A DNA stretch of 64,000 bases from Holacanthus passer. Taxonomy: Eukaryota; Chordata; Actinopteri; Pomacanthidae. A program made the position numbers and the translations under genes. The stretch is from the NCBI GenBank assembly GCA_025331565.1, contig JAFREQ010000047.1:610001-674000 (forward strand). The letters are read 5' to 3'. Below the pieces are notes generated by a model. The model made no database searches, was not told where the DNA came from, and was given only the letters and a program-made list of their open reading frames with translations. Shown piece by piece: positions 25,940-38,424 of the stretch (position 1 is the stretch's first letter; every line of letters begins with the position of its first letter).

Positions 25940-26505
25940 TAGAGTGCCCTAAGGCTGGCAATATTATACTGTATATTTTTTTTATTCTCAACAAATCCCA
26001 TGAAAAGACTAAAATCAATGATGAACAGATTCTGCAAGTACTGTTTCTGTATCCAAAGCAAGATATATCTTCTGTGCCATAGAGCTCCATCATCATCCAA
26101 AAACTATTAAAAACACGCGTGTGAGCCATACTGTTGCACACTGTTTTTTCATTACCATGAACATGGGCACTGTAGTTTATTTTGACTCAGTCCTACATCC
26201 ACTGTCCTGCTGCTGTAAATACTCACTAGAACACCAAAGTCAATTATTAATCCGCTGCTGAAAATAGACAAATGCTCTTTGAATAACTACAGTGCACATC
26301 CATTTTAGGAAATCACTGAGCCCAGTACAAAATGACACTCTATAATTGTTTTTAGATTTATGTCTTCAGTACCAAAGAACAGACTTTGTGCTACAGACAG
26401 GTTAGAGAAGTACTGAGAGACTACATGTGTTGTTTGTTTTTTTTTCTTTCTCAAGCTTTGTTGACATTAAGAAAAAAAGAAAATAAGGCCAGCCTTATCC
26501 TTTAA
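25940..26505. mobile_element. MITE copy 2 (AAAGGATAAGGCTGG family), TIRs at both ends
   Basis: The left end carries ccctaaggctggcaatatta and the right end ccagccttatccttta (26489-26504), whose reverse complement is taaaggataaggctgg, identical to the left end of copy 1 at 8521. Internal blocks match copy 1 (agagctccat, ccaaaaacta, gagccatactgttgcacac, cattaccatgaacat, tgctgtaaatactcac). There is no coding capacity, so mobility would have needed a transposase from elsewhere. Confidence 0.8.
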
Positions 26506-26926
26506 TATCAGGGGAGGCTTCCTGCTTGTTTACAGTCATAAACATGTCTCCAAATGTATTTGCTAATCATATACTGTTGTTAAAATAATAATATGGTACA
26601 TCTGAAGTCAGTGAGAGTGACCAGAGGGAGATGTACATGTTAAATTCAGCTCTCATTCTCATTGCAAAAATAATACTTAAGACAAAACATATGACCGGGT
26701 GATATTAGACTTCAAAATTAAAATCAAAACAGGTCCATTGGTTTGAAGAGCCTTATGAGATCTGGATCTTTTTACTGTCTCTTGTCTTGATGTATGAACA
26801 GTGGCACTTTCTCCCTGAATGGCCCCAATCCCCTGGTGGCTGTTTGTGTTCTTGGTGCTGGATTTTCCCTGTAAATTCAATAGCCGCTCCTACGTGCATT
26901 AATCAGCTGCAACCCACACTGACTCT

Positions 26927-26928
<2 letters not shown>

Positions 26929-26982
<54 letters not shown>
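26929..26982. repeat. (TC)n microsatellite
   Basis: About 27 uninterrupted TC units; further CT-rich sequence follows to about 27015. Confidence 0.95.
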
Positions 26983-26986
<4 letters not shown>

Positions 26987-27092
26987 TCTCCCCTGTTTGT
27001 CCCCCCCGTCTCTGTCTCTGCTGCAACACAATTTCGTCCACTTAGCCTGCAAAACTGACAGCTCGCTCACTGTACCTGTTTCTGTGTTTCAA

Positions 27093-27116
27093 TGTGTGTG
27101 TGTGTGTGTGTGTGTG
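27093..27116. repeat. (TG)n microsatellite
   Basis: About 12 TG units. Confidence 0.9.
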
Positions 27117-30100
27117 AGACCCTCGCTCTCCTTCAACTCTTACATTTTGACCTACCCTTTATCGCCTCCCATCTGTCTTTAATTGACTTCATTGACCATT
27201 TTGCTGCTTGCTTTTATTCAACCAACTAACTATGCCGAAAGGCCCCGTAAATCTATTTTTGTTTTCCAAATGAAGCCATATCTTGTTTGTTTGCTCTGCA
27301 GCAATAACCCATTTCATGATCCATATTTAATTATTAACAAACATCAAAACAGAGTCAAACAAATGAAAAAGCAAAACAGTGTTGCACAGCTACGCTAACA
27401 AGAATACATTTAGAAGATTTTGGTAAGTGCAGCAGAAGGTCAGTGCGCATTAAAGCAAAGAACAAAAGAGGAGAATTACCCAGAGGAGATGAAAAACCCT
27501 CACCTCACACTTGTGTTTGCTGTTCACTTAACACTTTTCCTCACTAGTTTTGTCTTTTTTATTCTTTCTTGCAAATGTCACTGTTGTGGGACTGATAACG
27601 GAATATCTTATCTTAATAATAATAATAATTAATAAAGGCATAACTCACACAAAAATACTTAAAGAAATAAATAAGTTGCTCAGCATGTAACCTTTGATGA
27701 GCAGGTCACTAAATCACTTGCAGATTATTTGCAAATGAAGCAGCACCAGGTTCTCCACATGTGGTGTAAGACAGGAAAAGGGGTCCAAGCCGGCTAACTG
27801 CAGATCTGCAGCTCTGTGGTATCATTACATCTGGGTGGGATTCAGAGTTAGAGGCACTCGGTCATAATCCCACAGACGGTATTAGAATCCACCTCTCGCG
27901 GTCCTCGTCGTCCTCTATAATCTGTAATCAAGCTTGCAATGTAGCTAACTGTCTTGCTGTCTCTTCACCTGACCCCAGACACGTTTAGGTCTTATCAGTA
28001 ATGTTCTGTGACATTACACTCACTGGAACACATATTTGTATGTAATGTTCATACAGATTACATCCAACACAAAAGTGTATCCCAAGCACTTCAGCAGGGA
28101 GTCTTTTGTGTGGCATGAAGAGGCTGACATGTCTGCTTTCTTACATTATGTTACATTGCAAGCTCGATTAAATCCAGTTTACTTCCATAATTAAATAAAA
28201 GATGTATGATGAGATGTCAGAATTAATTTCACTTTTCCTATTGTAACACTATCCAGTGGCTGAATGCTAATGTTAGCTGTTGTTTAATGGCAGCTAATGG
28301 GTTATCAAATACGTTGTTTTACTATTACAAATGGTTCAATGGTTTTTCACTATCCATTGTCTTTTTTCTCTTGCTAATCAATCGGGAAGCGCTGAAATGA
28401 TAACAATTGGTCAGATTCCTTACGTTTATGTGACTTACAACCTGGAACACAACAGTACAATATTATACTTTTCATATGATCTTCCCAACAGCAGTTGGTT
28501 CACTGTAGTTTACTTTACTTTATTGTGAAATTTAAGTGAGTGATGACTTTGTAGTATGTCAAAGTATGCGTCCTGATTACCAAAGTACATCTCATAATAT
28601 GTCGTACAAAATGATGCTGTATTGTACGTTAAAATACTTTGTAGACATAACGTCTTGCGCTGCTGTCAGGATGTGATTCACAGTGTTGTCTGGACCATAT
28701 TTTGCTGTTTTGCTGATGTATTTTGGGTTTGAGAGCACTTGGCCCCTACGCTCTGTACTGAAACATCCTCCCGCAGTTAATGTTAAAACACAGTGTAACA
28801 GTTAAGTAGAAGTAGAGAAGATACAGTAAGCACACTCAGTAATGCATTTTTTATTCATTCGTAAGAGGAAGATAGCGTTATGTCTTCATTAAAAAATTAC
28901 AGTCTCACTGTAAGACCACAGGGAGAAATTGTCTAAAAGGAGCATCAGTCCAAACGGTGTTTCATTCTCATGTCATTGTCTGCTGAAAACCTCTTGTTTT
29001 GGGCTCATTACAAGTTTTCATGACTTTCTCACTTCTCCCAAACTGCATCACAGCTCAATATTTGCTTCCTTTTTAAGATTCGAATCATATTTTTCTCATC
29101 TGCCTAAACAAACCTGAACTGAAGGAATAGCCTCCTCAGAGCTCAAATATATTTCTGTAAACATGTTTGTTGTCAACGTGCCCTGAAATGTTCCTCAGCA
29201 AACATGGATCCCACATCGACATGTTAATATTGATTAAAGGAATGATTTGGAAGATAGATGGAAGAGCAAGAGGCAGAATGAATTTATTGATGTTGGGAGG
29301 AATTCATCAGCAGAGAAGAAAGAAATTCATCTGGGATGAGAAAGAGGCAGACATAAAGCAAAATGTGATATATTGAATACATGCAGCCATGTTAGTTGTT
29401 ATGCCTCATGATAACCACTGCCTAAAAGTTATTACAGTATGTAAAATGGCTCATTGTGTTTTGCATACAAACAATCAATAGAGTCTGCAATGAGACAGAG
29501 TGAGTTACAACAGTGAGACAGAAGAGAGAACATTAAAGAACAGTGATACCCGTGATGAATAGATATACAAGCACGTTACATCAGTGGAGCTCACAGGGAG
29601 CTGGTATAGCTATCTGTGTGTATGTGTGCATGAGAGAGAGAATTGCAGGGATAAAGACAGACGTGCAGCTTCAGAGAGAATGTGTTAGTGCTGTATTTGT
29701 AAGGCAGCGACAGATAAAAAGATTGAGTGAAGGTGGTGCCAATAAAAAAAGAATTTGTCCTTGGAAATACTTCAGCTGGTGTTGCATTATCAGGACATCA
29801 GTGGCAGATGCCATTTCAATTCTGTCTCCTTTATGAGTTTTGCAGCTTGATGGCACCTCATGGATTCACTACCAATACACTGTTATGCATCATCAGGAAC
29901 GAATAAAGTAGACAATTTTACAGGAGCTTTTTGGATGTTCATTTTTTGTGCAAGTGATTTGTGCAGGTAAAGAATTCATCTCTGTAATTTCCCTATAAAT
30001 AGCAGTGTGTCTAAAGAGATTTGTTGTTTTTTCATCAGGCAAAATATGAATGAGCGGACTTGCAGTCCCACAGCGTATTAGTACATTATGAAAGTGAAAG

Positions 30101-30639
30101 TATTGAGTGCAGCCATTCACCCTAATTTTCAGCAGGCAAGTTGGTCCATTTATGATTGCAGAGATGGGATTTTAATAACATCTTGGCGATGCACACTACA
30201 ACCACAGTCTGGTTCCATTAACTGATGCTATAATTGAAGGTTCTGGTTACACATAGTTTGTTTTTATTGTTTTTGTCTCTGGTTTTTGATGCTAAGAGGT
30301 GATTGCTGTTTCTGCATGGTATTTCCCAGATATCACTTGTCAGTAAAACAATGTTCTCCTTAGATTTACATCCATTGGCACACACAAGTTTAAATCTCCA
30401 ATTTACCTATCCTACTGTGCATGTAGCCTACATGTTAGAACAAGGGTGGAAACACCCAAAGGAAACCACACGGACAGCATGATTGCTAACACCACTCAGT
30501 TAAAGCTGCACTAATTAATATGTTTGTATGAAGCACCATTCAAAATGAAAAGGGTCTCTTGTAATTAAAACCCACAGAGAGGTCACCCTCAGCTCGAGGG
30601 GGCATTTTAACTTCATTTAGGTGGTGTTTTTAATTTATG

Positions 30640-31830
30640 ACCCATGTCTTCTCTTGTAGTCACATTGTTCTCTTCAACCTCATGTCCAGCCCCAGAAGGC
30701 AGTTTTTTAATCAAAAAGTTGTAAAAATTCTTGGAAAGATTTTTAAGGTAACAATCAGAGACAAGGCGACAATAAGGAATACTTGTGGGGAGTTTGAACA
30801 ATGGTTGCAAGAGGTTGGGAAGACTGGCATCCAAGGGGGTTCAAATCGTGGAATCACCAGCGTGGTGTACTACTGAGAATCTTCTGGCCACTGCCTCTAT
30901 GAGATTTTCCTGTCCCGCTGTTGCTGAACTAGAGAGTGTAGTCAGCAGTTTGGGTTTACCTACGATCATCAGCAGCATTGCTCTTTACCAAAGCAGCTGC
31001 AAACTGAGACTCCTCCTGAAATCCATCCAGGAGGAGTTTGTTATGCGAGCTGCAGTACCAGGAATCTTTAGATCCAAAGGTTGCCAGAGCAAGAGCGGCT
31101 GCGAGAACTAGAAGAAAGTGAGGAACAGAAGCTGCAGTAGAAGAAGCTGAGGTGTAATTGCACCATAAGGTGCTGGTGGGGACTGTTGCCAAAGGGAAGA
31201 GTTGCTCTGAGCTGCTGACCGGAGCTAATGCCAACGGCGGCTATTGGTGAAAGCGTGATCAGGTCCTCAACACAACTGCAGACCATATGTAGCACCCTCA
31301 AGAGTTGCTGGAAGACAGGTCAGATCAAGAACGCCATCCACTTTGTCAACAAGGGAGAAAGGCCAACAACAGAACACCAGAAACCAACTGGGTCGCTCTT
31401 CACTGTTAGGACTGGAAGATGAAAGCAGAGCTGGGAAAGCAGCTGCAGTTTCATCCACACATCACAGAGACGACACTGCAGCCCGATATCATGCTGTGGT
31501 CAGACGCATCAAAACACGTTCTTGTGCTTGAGCTCACTGTGCCATGGGAAGAATGTATCGAGGAGCCAGCAAGCAGAAAAGAGCTAAGTACACAGAGCTG
31601 AAAAGCAACTGCCAAAGAGGAAGCTAGAGAGCCAAGTGTTGACCTCTGGACCAGACCCGTGGGTCACTGCTAGGGCACAGGCCAGGGTCTGATCAACTCC
31701 AGGTCGGGTCGCCTGCTGAAGGGTGTATGATGTTCAAAAGACCCAAAACCACCTGATGACCCCAGGTAACCCCACTGATGATGTGATGATGATGTGCCCC
31801 AGCGAAGCATCTAAGAACTAATATAATAAA
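30640..31830 (+). pseudogene. Decayed non-LTR retrotransposon fragment with endonuclease-like region
   Basis: The clearest part (about 31419-31600) reads LGKQLQFHPHITETT, then LQPDIMLWSDASKHVLVLEL and TVPWEECIEEP. I recognise P-D-I-x-L...x-L-E-L-T-V-P-W-E-E from fish retroelement-derived proteins; P-D followed by E-L-T resembles a PD-(D/E)xK-type restriction-like endonuclease core. Just upstream FVNKGERPT...GSLFTVRTGR is in another frame, so a frameshift separates them, and stops follow at 31600. Sequence to 31830 (accccaggtaaccccactga, gatgatgatgtgcccc) fits the same element's tail. Assignment to an R2/Hero-like clade is a guess; the element is dead. Confidence 0.55.
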
Positions 31831-31854
31831 CCCACTGTAACAGCAGACACATAA

Positions 31855-32130
31855 TATTTGCAGGCGAAGTCAGCAGGTGAACATAGTGATAGCATTTGGC
31901 AGCTAAAAGAGACAGCTATCTTCTTTAGAGTTGGTGGAGACCAAACCAGGGCTGAAGACAAGAGTGAATATTAGACCTCGATTTGTGCGGTCTGAATGAA
32001 TGCTACTGTTGCTCTGATGTGTACAGCCATTGACAGCTTTTGTGAGTCTATAATGAATTGAAACATGCTATTTTCAGATTGTTTAGCAGTTCTGTCCCCA
32101 AGTGAAAAAAATAAAAATAGATGAATGCAG
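31855..32130. repeat. Dispersed repeat, copy 2 of the tagcatttaatggctaaagagc family
   Basis: Contains atagcatttggcagctaaaa, gagttggtggagaccaaacc and a tail aaaaatagatgaatgcagct. Related to 14038-14170 and 46640-46770. Confidence 0.55.
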
Positions 32131-32519
32131 CTTTAATTACCCACTTCTTCTTCTGCTGTTTATACCAAAATGAAGTTAACATTTGGGCAAATCTAAAATC
32201 ATACTCATTTCTTGTTACATACTGTTTTGAACCAGCCTACTACAAGTCCTCTAGTCACTTGAGTAATCAAATCAAATAGCCTGAAAACAAAGAACAGCAT
32301 AGTGTGGCACAGTGCTGCAGGCCAAAAAAAGATGACACCCGCTGGTGTGAGTGTACCGCTGCTGCTTATTGTGAGTTATTTCTTCCTCTCCCACTGCTGC
32401 AGTCAGCAGGTCAGGGCACTGTAAGCCATACTGTAGTCATCCATCTGTTATTGCAGCCCAAGGAGAGATATGCAAATTATCCCTGAACTAATGAAGAGGT
32501 TCTTTCTCTTTTTTTTGTT

Positions 32520-32830
32520 TGAATAAATGAGGGATTCCTTGAGCCCAGGACAAGAAGGAGGGAGAGCAGGAGAGAGGATGAAAGGGAGGAGGGTGAGGAA
32601 AAGAGAAAGCAATGATGAAGGGAGGTGGAAAATGACTAAGAGACAATTGATGTATTGGGTGGAACAATATAGAAAATATAGGGATGGTTGGCAGGAGAAA
32701 AAGAAGAAGAAGAGAGGCAGAAGGCTGCAGAGCCCTGAGATCTCCAAAACAAGAACTGGGACAGTGGAGAAGGACCTTAGGAGAAGAGAGAATGGGGGGG
32801 GGGATGAGGGGTCGAGATTGAGAGAAGGTG
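32520..32830 (+). repeat. Purine-rich (AG) tract
   Basis: Long GA-rich stretch (gggaggagggtgaggaaaag and similar) on the + strand. It produces long stop-poor frames on both strands by composition alone. Confidence 0.8.
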
Positions 32831-32986
32831 TGGGAAGAAGACCTGAATGTGGGAAACTGGTATTTCCCAGTTCCCATGGTAACGCTAGACTGATTTCCCC
32901 CCCCTCTACAACACACACTCACCCATTCTTCTGCTACTCCCATTTTCATACCCAGTGGGATAACATCCCACACTACACCGTGTTAA

Positions 32987-32987
<1 letters not shown>

Positions 32988-33013
<26 letters not shown>
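32988..33013. repeat. (CA)n microsatellite
   Basis: About 13 CA units. Confidence 0.9.
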
Positions 33014-33017
<4 letters not shown>

Positions 33018-34262
33018 ATGCTTAACACATATAGTACAGTACACTGTATGTGTCCTTGATAGATAGTGATGATCTCTGAATATTTTATACAGTTGTCAGA
33101 GCAAAGCCTCATTCAGGGGGGTTGCATACAGATGTGATGTGAGAGCGAGAGAGGACAGAGTAAGTGTGGGTTGCGGTTTTCAGTTATTTAGATTTTTTTT
33201 TTTGGTTTCTTTAAAGTCACAATGAAACAGCAGCATGAGCATCTTTGGCATCTGCAGTGTGATGTTTTTTCAGGTGAAACAGAATATGTAGGCAATATAG
33301 TTAATAGGGATAAAAAAAAAGTCCATTCCTTCAGACTGATTGGATTGTGTGACTTATTTTTTGTGTTATATTAGATATCGTGCAATATATTATGTCTGCC
33401 TATATTCCAAATTCCACCAACTGGTCATATGGCTGTTTAAGTGAGGTGGAGTGCATTAACAAACATGGCTCCAAATAGAACTCACTCACCCATGTTGTTA
33501 GATCATGTGGAGAATAATGGAGAAATGAGTACATCAAACCTCAACCTCATGGTCTTTGGATGTGTTAACTGACAAACACATGAAATCGCTGTGCTACCCT
33601 CTATGATTGAAGAGCTAAAGTTAAGTGCGGTTTTATATGATGGATGAGGTTAACTAGTCGCCCCAAATCGCATTTCATTGGACGTATTTTTCATTTGATA
33701 TAAAACAAGAGAAAATTATGGCAGGGTGAAAAGGATATATACAGTATGTTCCATCAATAACCCACCACAATACACCCCATTGAGACATAGCAGACTACTA
33801 GGATTATTGAAAGTTTCACATGTGGTAACTTTATGTTTTCGTACATTGAAAGGAAGAAGCTTCACACACTTTATTTCTTTCGACAAAAGAAATGCAAAGA
33901 AATGAAAGAAAAAGGAAGAAAATAAGCGCTGTACTTCTGACAGCTCTTTTAACTATACTTTAAACTATTATCAAACAGGTACATATTTTATTCACTCTTA
34001 TTCTTATTCTCATGATCACTGTTCATTTGTATTGTTTGTGAAGCCAAAGTCATTATGTGAAAATGTTGACAGGACTCTGCATCCTTATTCTTTTTAAGAT
34101 AGAAAAAACAGGGCTGAAGAATGCTGATGGAGCCCAGGAGAAGACAGAAATCAATAACATTTATACAAGCCTATGAACGAGGCTCCACGTATCTTTACGA
34201 CATGGTGATAGTCAGCCATTTGTCCGGTCTAACAGACTTGTAGAGTCAATAGTGTCCTATAA

Positions 34263-34286
34263 ACACACACACACACACACACACAC
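34263..34286. repeat. (CA)n microsatellite
   Basis: About 12 CA units. Confidence 0.9.
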
Positions 34287-35619
34287 TGTATGTAATAATT
34301 TGCAGGCTTTATAGGTGCAAGAAGAAGCACTTTTATAGATGTTCCCACTGACATAACACACATTCACACACATACCGAACAGATGCTGGCAGAGCAAATC
34401 CATTATGCCATGCCATATATATTGAGAGCTGAAGGCAGTTCTTAAACAATATAAAGTAATGAGCTGCAGACCTCTGACAGGAGTCTACGCATATTTCAAA
34501 ACTGACAGGCCTCCATTTAATATCATCACATTTTATTTCATTTAACTGCATTTTAAACACGTGCCCAGCGGTGTAACTCTACCTGACTTGCCTATATCTG
34601 TTTAGTCCATAATTTCCTATATTTGTCAGGCTCTCAGGGAATGGGCTTAAATAGTGTTGCCTTCTATATAAATATCAATATAAATAATAGAATAATTATT
34701 GTATTGTTTTACTCCACTACACCCCAGAGCTGGGACATAGGACGTGAACTTGAGGCAGACTTTTCAGACAAATACTTGACTTAACTTGAACTTGTCTATG
34801 ACAGTTCACAAAATTCCAGCAGCAACAAAATCAAAATTTATGACCACTCTATTGATTTTGTTACTCAGACTCAATCTCTGCAACCATAAAATCTCCCCGT
34901 AGTCATTGATTAGAAGTTTGCTCTTGGCTTTTTTAGATTATTATTTTTACACCTTTTTAGATAACATATAATAAAACCAAATATGATCCAGAACATGAGT
35001 AAACAACCATACAACCATATGTAAGCAAGATAAAATCATTTAAATAATTTTAACAAATACCATCAGTTAAGAAAAGCCAATGTCAAAGCCAAAGTCGTGT
35101 TCAATTGTGTATATTCAGAAACAAATTGGAAAATGCTGTCTGACATTTTACTTCAGGAAATCAGCGATTAGCGCACCTTGACGCAGTGGCATAATGAAGG
35201 ATGAAGATGCATGTCAGGCATTTAACTGATGTCTCAATCCATTTCAGTCAGTTATTATTGCACACTGAAAGGACTTCAGAAAATGTATTAATTTTCTCTT
35301 TAATCCCCCACCTTAAACAAACAACAACACAGTATTTAATATTTCTCCTTTTGAGGTATTTCTGGCAATATGGAGAAGGCATTTAGAAAGTTGTGTAGGG
35401 AGATGCATTTTACAGAAATAGTGTAAGCAGTCTGTTTAATATATAAAATGAGCAAAATAAAAACAATTTACTGACTTTTTTTGGTGGTTAGCCAAAATTT
35501 TTTGGAGGATGACCAATGATCTCAGTAGATTCCTTGTTATATTCCTGAGCACAAAATGTCAATACATTACTCTACATCTATTGTTATTGTTATTGTTATT
35601 ATTATCCATTTTTGGAAAT

Positions 35620-35765
35620 GTGCTTATCCACTTTCTCTCTGAAAGTTAGATGAGAAGATTAACACCATTCTATGGGATAAATATGAAGCTGAAGCCAGCA
35701 CCTCATGAGCTCACTAATGAACATGTTATATCTAGTTTCTAGTCTTATATCTAGTTTTCAGAACA
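35620..35765. repeat. Copy of the TTAGCTTAGC dispersed family, core deleted
   Basis: Reads ggaaatgtgcttatccactt, gttagatgagaagattaaca, atgaagctgaagccagcacc, agctcactaatgaacatgtt, atatctag. The order matches 23870-24255, but the ttagcttagctta core is missing, i.e. an internal deletion. Confidence 0.65.
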
Positions 35766-37094
35766 TGAGGTGTGAAAAGAAGAAGCTATGGTTTTATGCA
35801 CTGTAACTATTTAATGGTTGGGAACAGTGACTTCCTGAAGTTTCCTCTTGCCGTTGTGCAACTGTGCAACAGTGACAAGACATTCAACCCATTGTTTCCC
35901 CCTGTTACCTTCATCGATGTCGCTTTGATGATGAACATGAGCACAGAGGTCAGCGGTGTGGTGAAAACAGAGGCAGAGCGTTCGAGGCTCCTGATCTGAG
36001 GGCCACAGTGTGAGAGGGAGCACATCAAAATCATTTGGTCAGAGAGGCAGGCGGGTTAATGGAGTGGTAGTGATTAGATTAACAGAGGCTCCTGGCCAAT
36101 GTAGTGTTTCTAATTGAGTTGATAGGACGTGTGTGTGCATTTGTGTGCCTGTTCATGTCTTAAGGTCGACTGTACAGCTGTTACAAGTCTGTCAGGTTCT
36201 GTTATGGGTGCTTCCTGTGCAACCATTGGCTCATAAATCACACACACACACACATACAACACATATCTTTACTGACAAGTAGCCAGGTGTTCATTCTTCC
36301 AGTTTAATGTTGCAGCAATGCTGTTGCCTCATGACAGCAAATGAAGTTAATGGCAGCAGATAAAGAGCGATGTCAAGAGATAAATGGTGATTATTTACCG
36401 ATAAAACAGATAACAGGATAGAGGCACACTAACACACAAGTGGATGCAGATGTGTTGAGTATGTAGAGTACAGGAGCTGTAGCTAAAATCTGCTAAATAT
36501 AGAGAGCTCTCCTCTTAGGCTGTTTTACAGCAAGCTATTTCCAGTTGTACAACAGCTGCACGATCTGATATGTAATATCTGTCCTGATGAGAGCAACAAC
36601 ACTTCCTGTGTCTGCAGTCACTGCCAGCATCTTAGAGATAATTGGAAATTATTCTCAGGGAGAAGGAGAGAAAGATTAAAACAGAGCCAGACAGTTGTGA
36701 GAGGCAGCTGCCAACCAGGGTTACCAACAGGGTTTACTTTCCAGAACATCTTGAAACACAGAGAGAGCAGCAGTGATTTTCATGCAGATAAACAGGATGA
36801 AATCACATCTGTATTCTAGAGGAGGGTCTGAATCAGGACACAGTGAGAAGCACAGAGATGAGAAGAATAGTGGGAGCGAGGATCAGAGAGTTGGAAGAGG
36901 GTTAGTGCGAGGTAAAAAGGGTTAGATGAGGTAAAAATGAAGTATGTGCTGAACTAGCACAGGGCTGAGGTCCGGGATGAAGATAAGCCAAGTCAAATTG
37001 ATTATGATGAAGTAGTTTTGGCAAATGGAAGAGCAAAAAAAACAAGTTATTAATGATTCATCTTGTGTTTCTAGGTTTGATTTCTGCTTGTGTG

Positions 37095-37345
37095 TAGACT
37101 TTGAAAGTTCTCAAAGTCGCTATTGATGACTTACTAACTAGTTCTTTCCCAGCTTTCATGTCATGTGGAGTCTCACAAGGCTCAGTTCTCAGTCCCATTT
37201 TATTCAGTTTGTACCTCCTACCCCTTGGCCATGTTATACATCGCTCAGATGCTGTGTCTTTTACCATCACGTTAACTGCAGTCTGGTTGCAGTTTTGGCC
37301 TCTAAAAAGCAAAGAGCAGTGTTTTCTTATATACCTTTTTACACA
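37095..37345 (+). pseudogene. LINE reverse-transcriptase fragment (CR1/L2-like)
   Basis: One + frame reads SSFPAFMSCGVSQGSVLSP followed by ILFSLYLLPLGHVIHRSD. This is the conserved RT motif G-V-P-Q-G-S-V-L-G-P-x-L-F-x-L-Y-x-L-P-L-G of CR1/L2-type non-LTR elements, with proline and glycine changes. The Y-A-D-D box that should follow is not intact. About 80 codons of a protein of around 1000 remain. Confidence 0.75.
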
Positions 37346-37459
37346 AACAGTCATCCATCATCCAGACAGAAACCAAGAACATATTTCACTGTAAACCTAT
37401 AAAGATGTTCCTCGTTTTTCCTCAAACATTTGTTCTCTTATAGTAACTGTTGAAAGCAA

Positions 37460-37970
37460 CGTGCAGGCCTCCACTGGTAAAAGAATTATTTAGATCCTTA
37501 AGTAAGAGCGTCATTATATATACATATATACATTAATGCAGAAATACTCCAATACAAAAAAGACTTGTATCCATAAGTATTCTTAAGTAAAAGTAAATAA
37601 CTAGTATCAGCAAAATGTACATATTAAAAGTAAAAGTACTCATTCTGCAGAAAAATGGCCCTGGTTGCTCAGAAGCAGAAAGGGTTGGGAACTACCGGTT
37701 TAATATATAAAAATGCATTGTTTTTTGTTTTTTTTTATTAGATGATTGTATGTTTTTTAATGTTAAAGCTTAATCAAAAAAGTGAGCAGTAACTACAGCT
37801 TCATATAAATGTAGTGGAATTAAAAGTACAACAATTCCCGAAATATAGTGATAAGTAGTCGTGTAAAGAGGCGTGAAATGGAAGTAATTAGGTACAAGTA
37901 CCTCAAAATTGTAGTTTAGTACAGTACTTGAGTAAATGTACTTTTTTATTTTTAACCACTGGAGGCCTCT
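37460..37970 (-). mobile_element. Dispersed TIR repeat, copy 1 (AAGTAC.. family)
   Basis: Contains tccttaagtaagagcgtc near the left and gtacttgagtaaatgtactt at 37923-37942 on the right, plus aaaagtaaaagtactcattc. Same family as 48795-49260 and 56550-56640, opposite orientation to 48795. Non-coding. Confidence 0.6.
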
Positions 37971-38120
37971 CAAGGATTGTGAAGTCATTATGTATGCTGT
38001 TTCAAATCATTGTCGCTGAAGCAGAACATGGGAGACATGGCAAGAGACAGTAGGTGTAACAAGAGAGTAAATTTTAACACTTAGAAGAGTGTATGTGGCA
38101 CAAGCATGCATGTACATGTG

Positions 38121-38122
<2 letters not shown>

Positions 38123-38169
<47 letters not shown>
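38123..38169. repeat. (GT)n microsatellite
   Basis: About 23 uninterrupted GT units. Confidence 0.95.
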
Positions 38170-38173
<4 letters not shown>

Positions 38174-38405
38174 TATTGTGAAGCCTCAGTGAGACACTGC
38201 TGGAGTTATCTAGGTCACAGTGGATGAATTTTTAATTGTACTGTAGTGAGCTACAATAACACTGGCGCATAAAAAGCTGAAGATAGCAGCTTATCTCATC
38301 TGATCTAAACCAATGCAGCAGCAGTTCTTTGGCTCTTCTTGTTGTAAATGGGATTTACACAAATAATTGAAAATAATCATCCAGGCTCTAATTGTGCAGC
38401 GCTTC

Positions 38406-38424
38406 ACACACACACACACACACG
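38406..38424. repeat. Short (CA)n microsatellite
   Basis: About nine CA units. Confidence 0.85.

Noticed and set aside
26787..27182. Open frame of 131 codons
   Set aside because: Its middle is the (TC)n microsatellite read as SLSLSL, followed by a (TG)n tract; no domain.
32527..33066. Long open frame (179 codons, +) and overlapping minus frames at 32448-32973
   Set aside because: Made by a GA-rich tract; the proteins are low-complexity (R/E/G/K or S/L/F/P), end in a microsatellite, and resemble no family.
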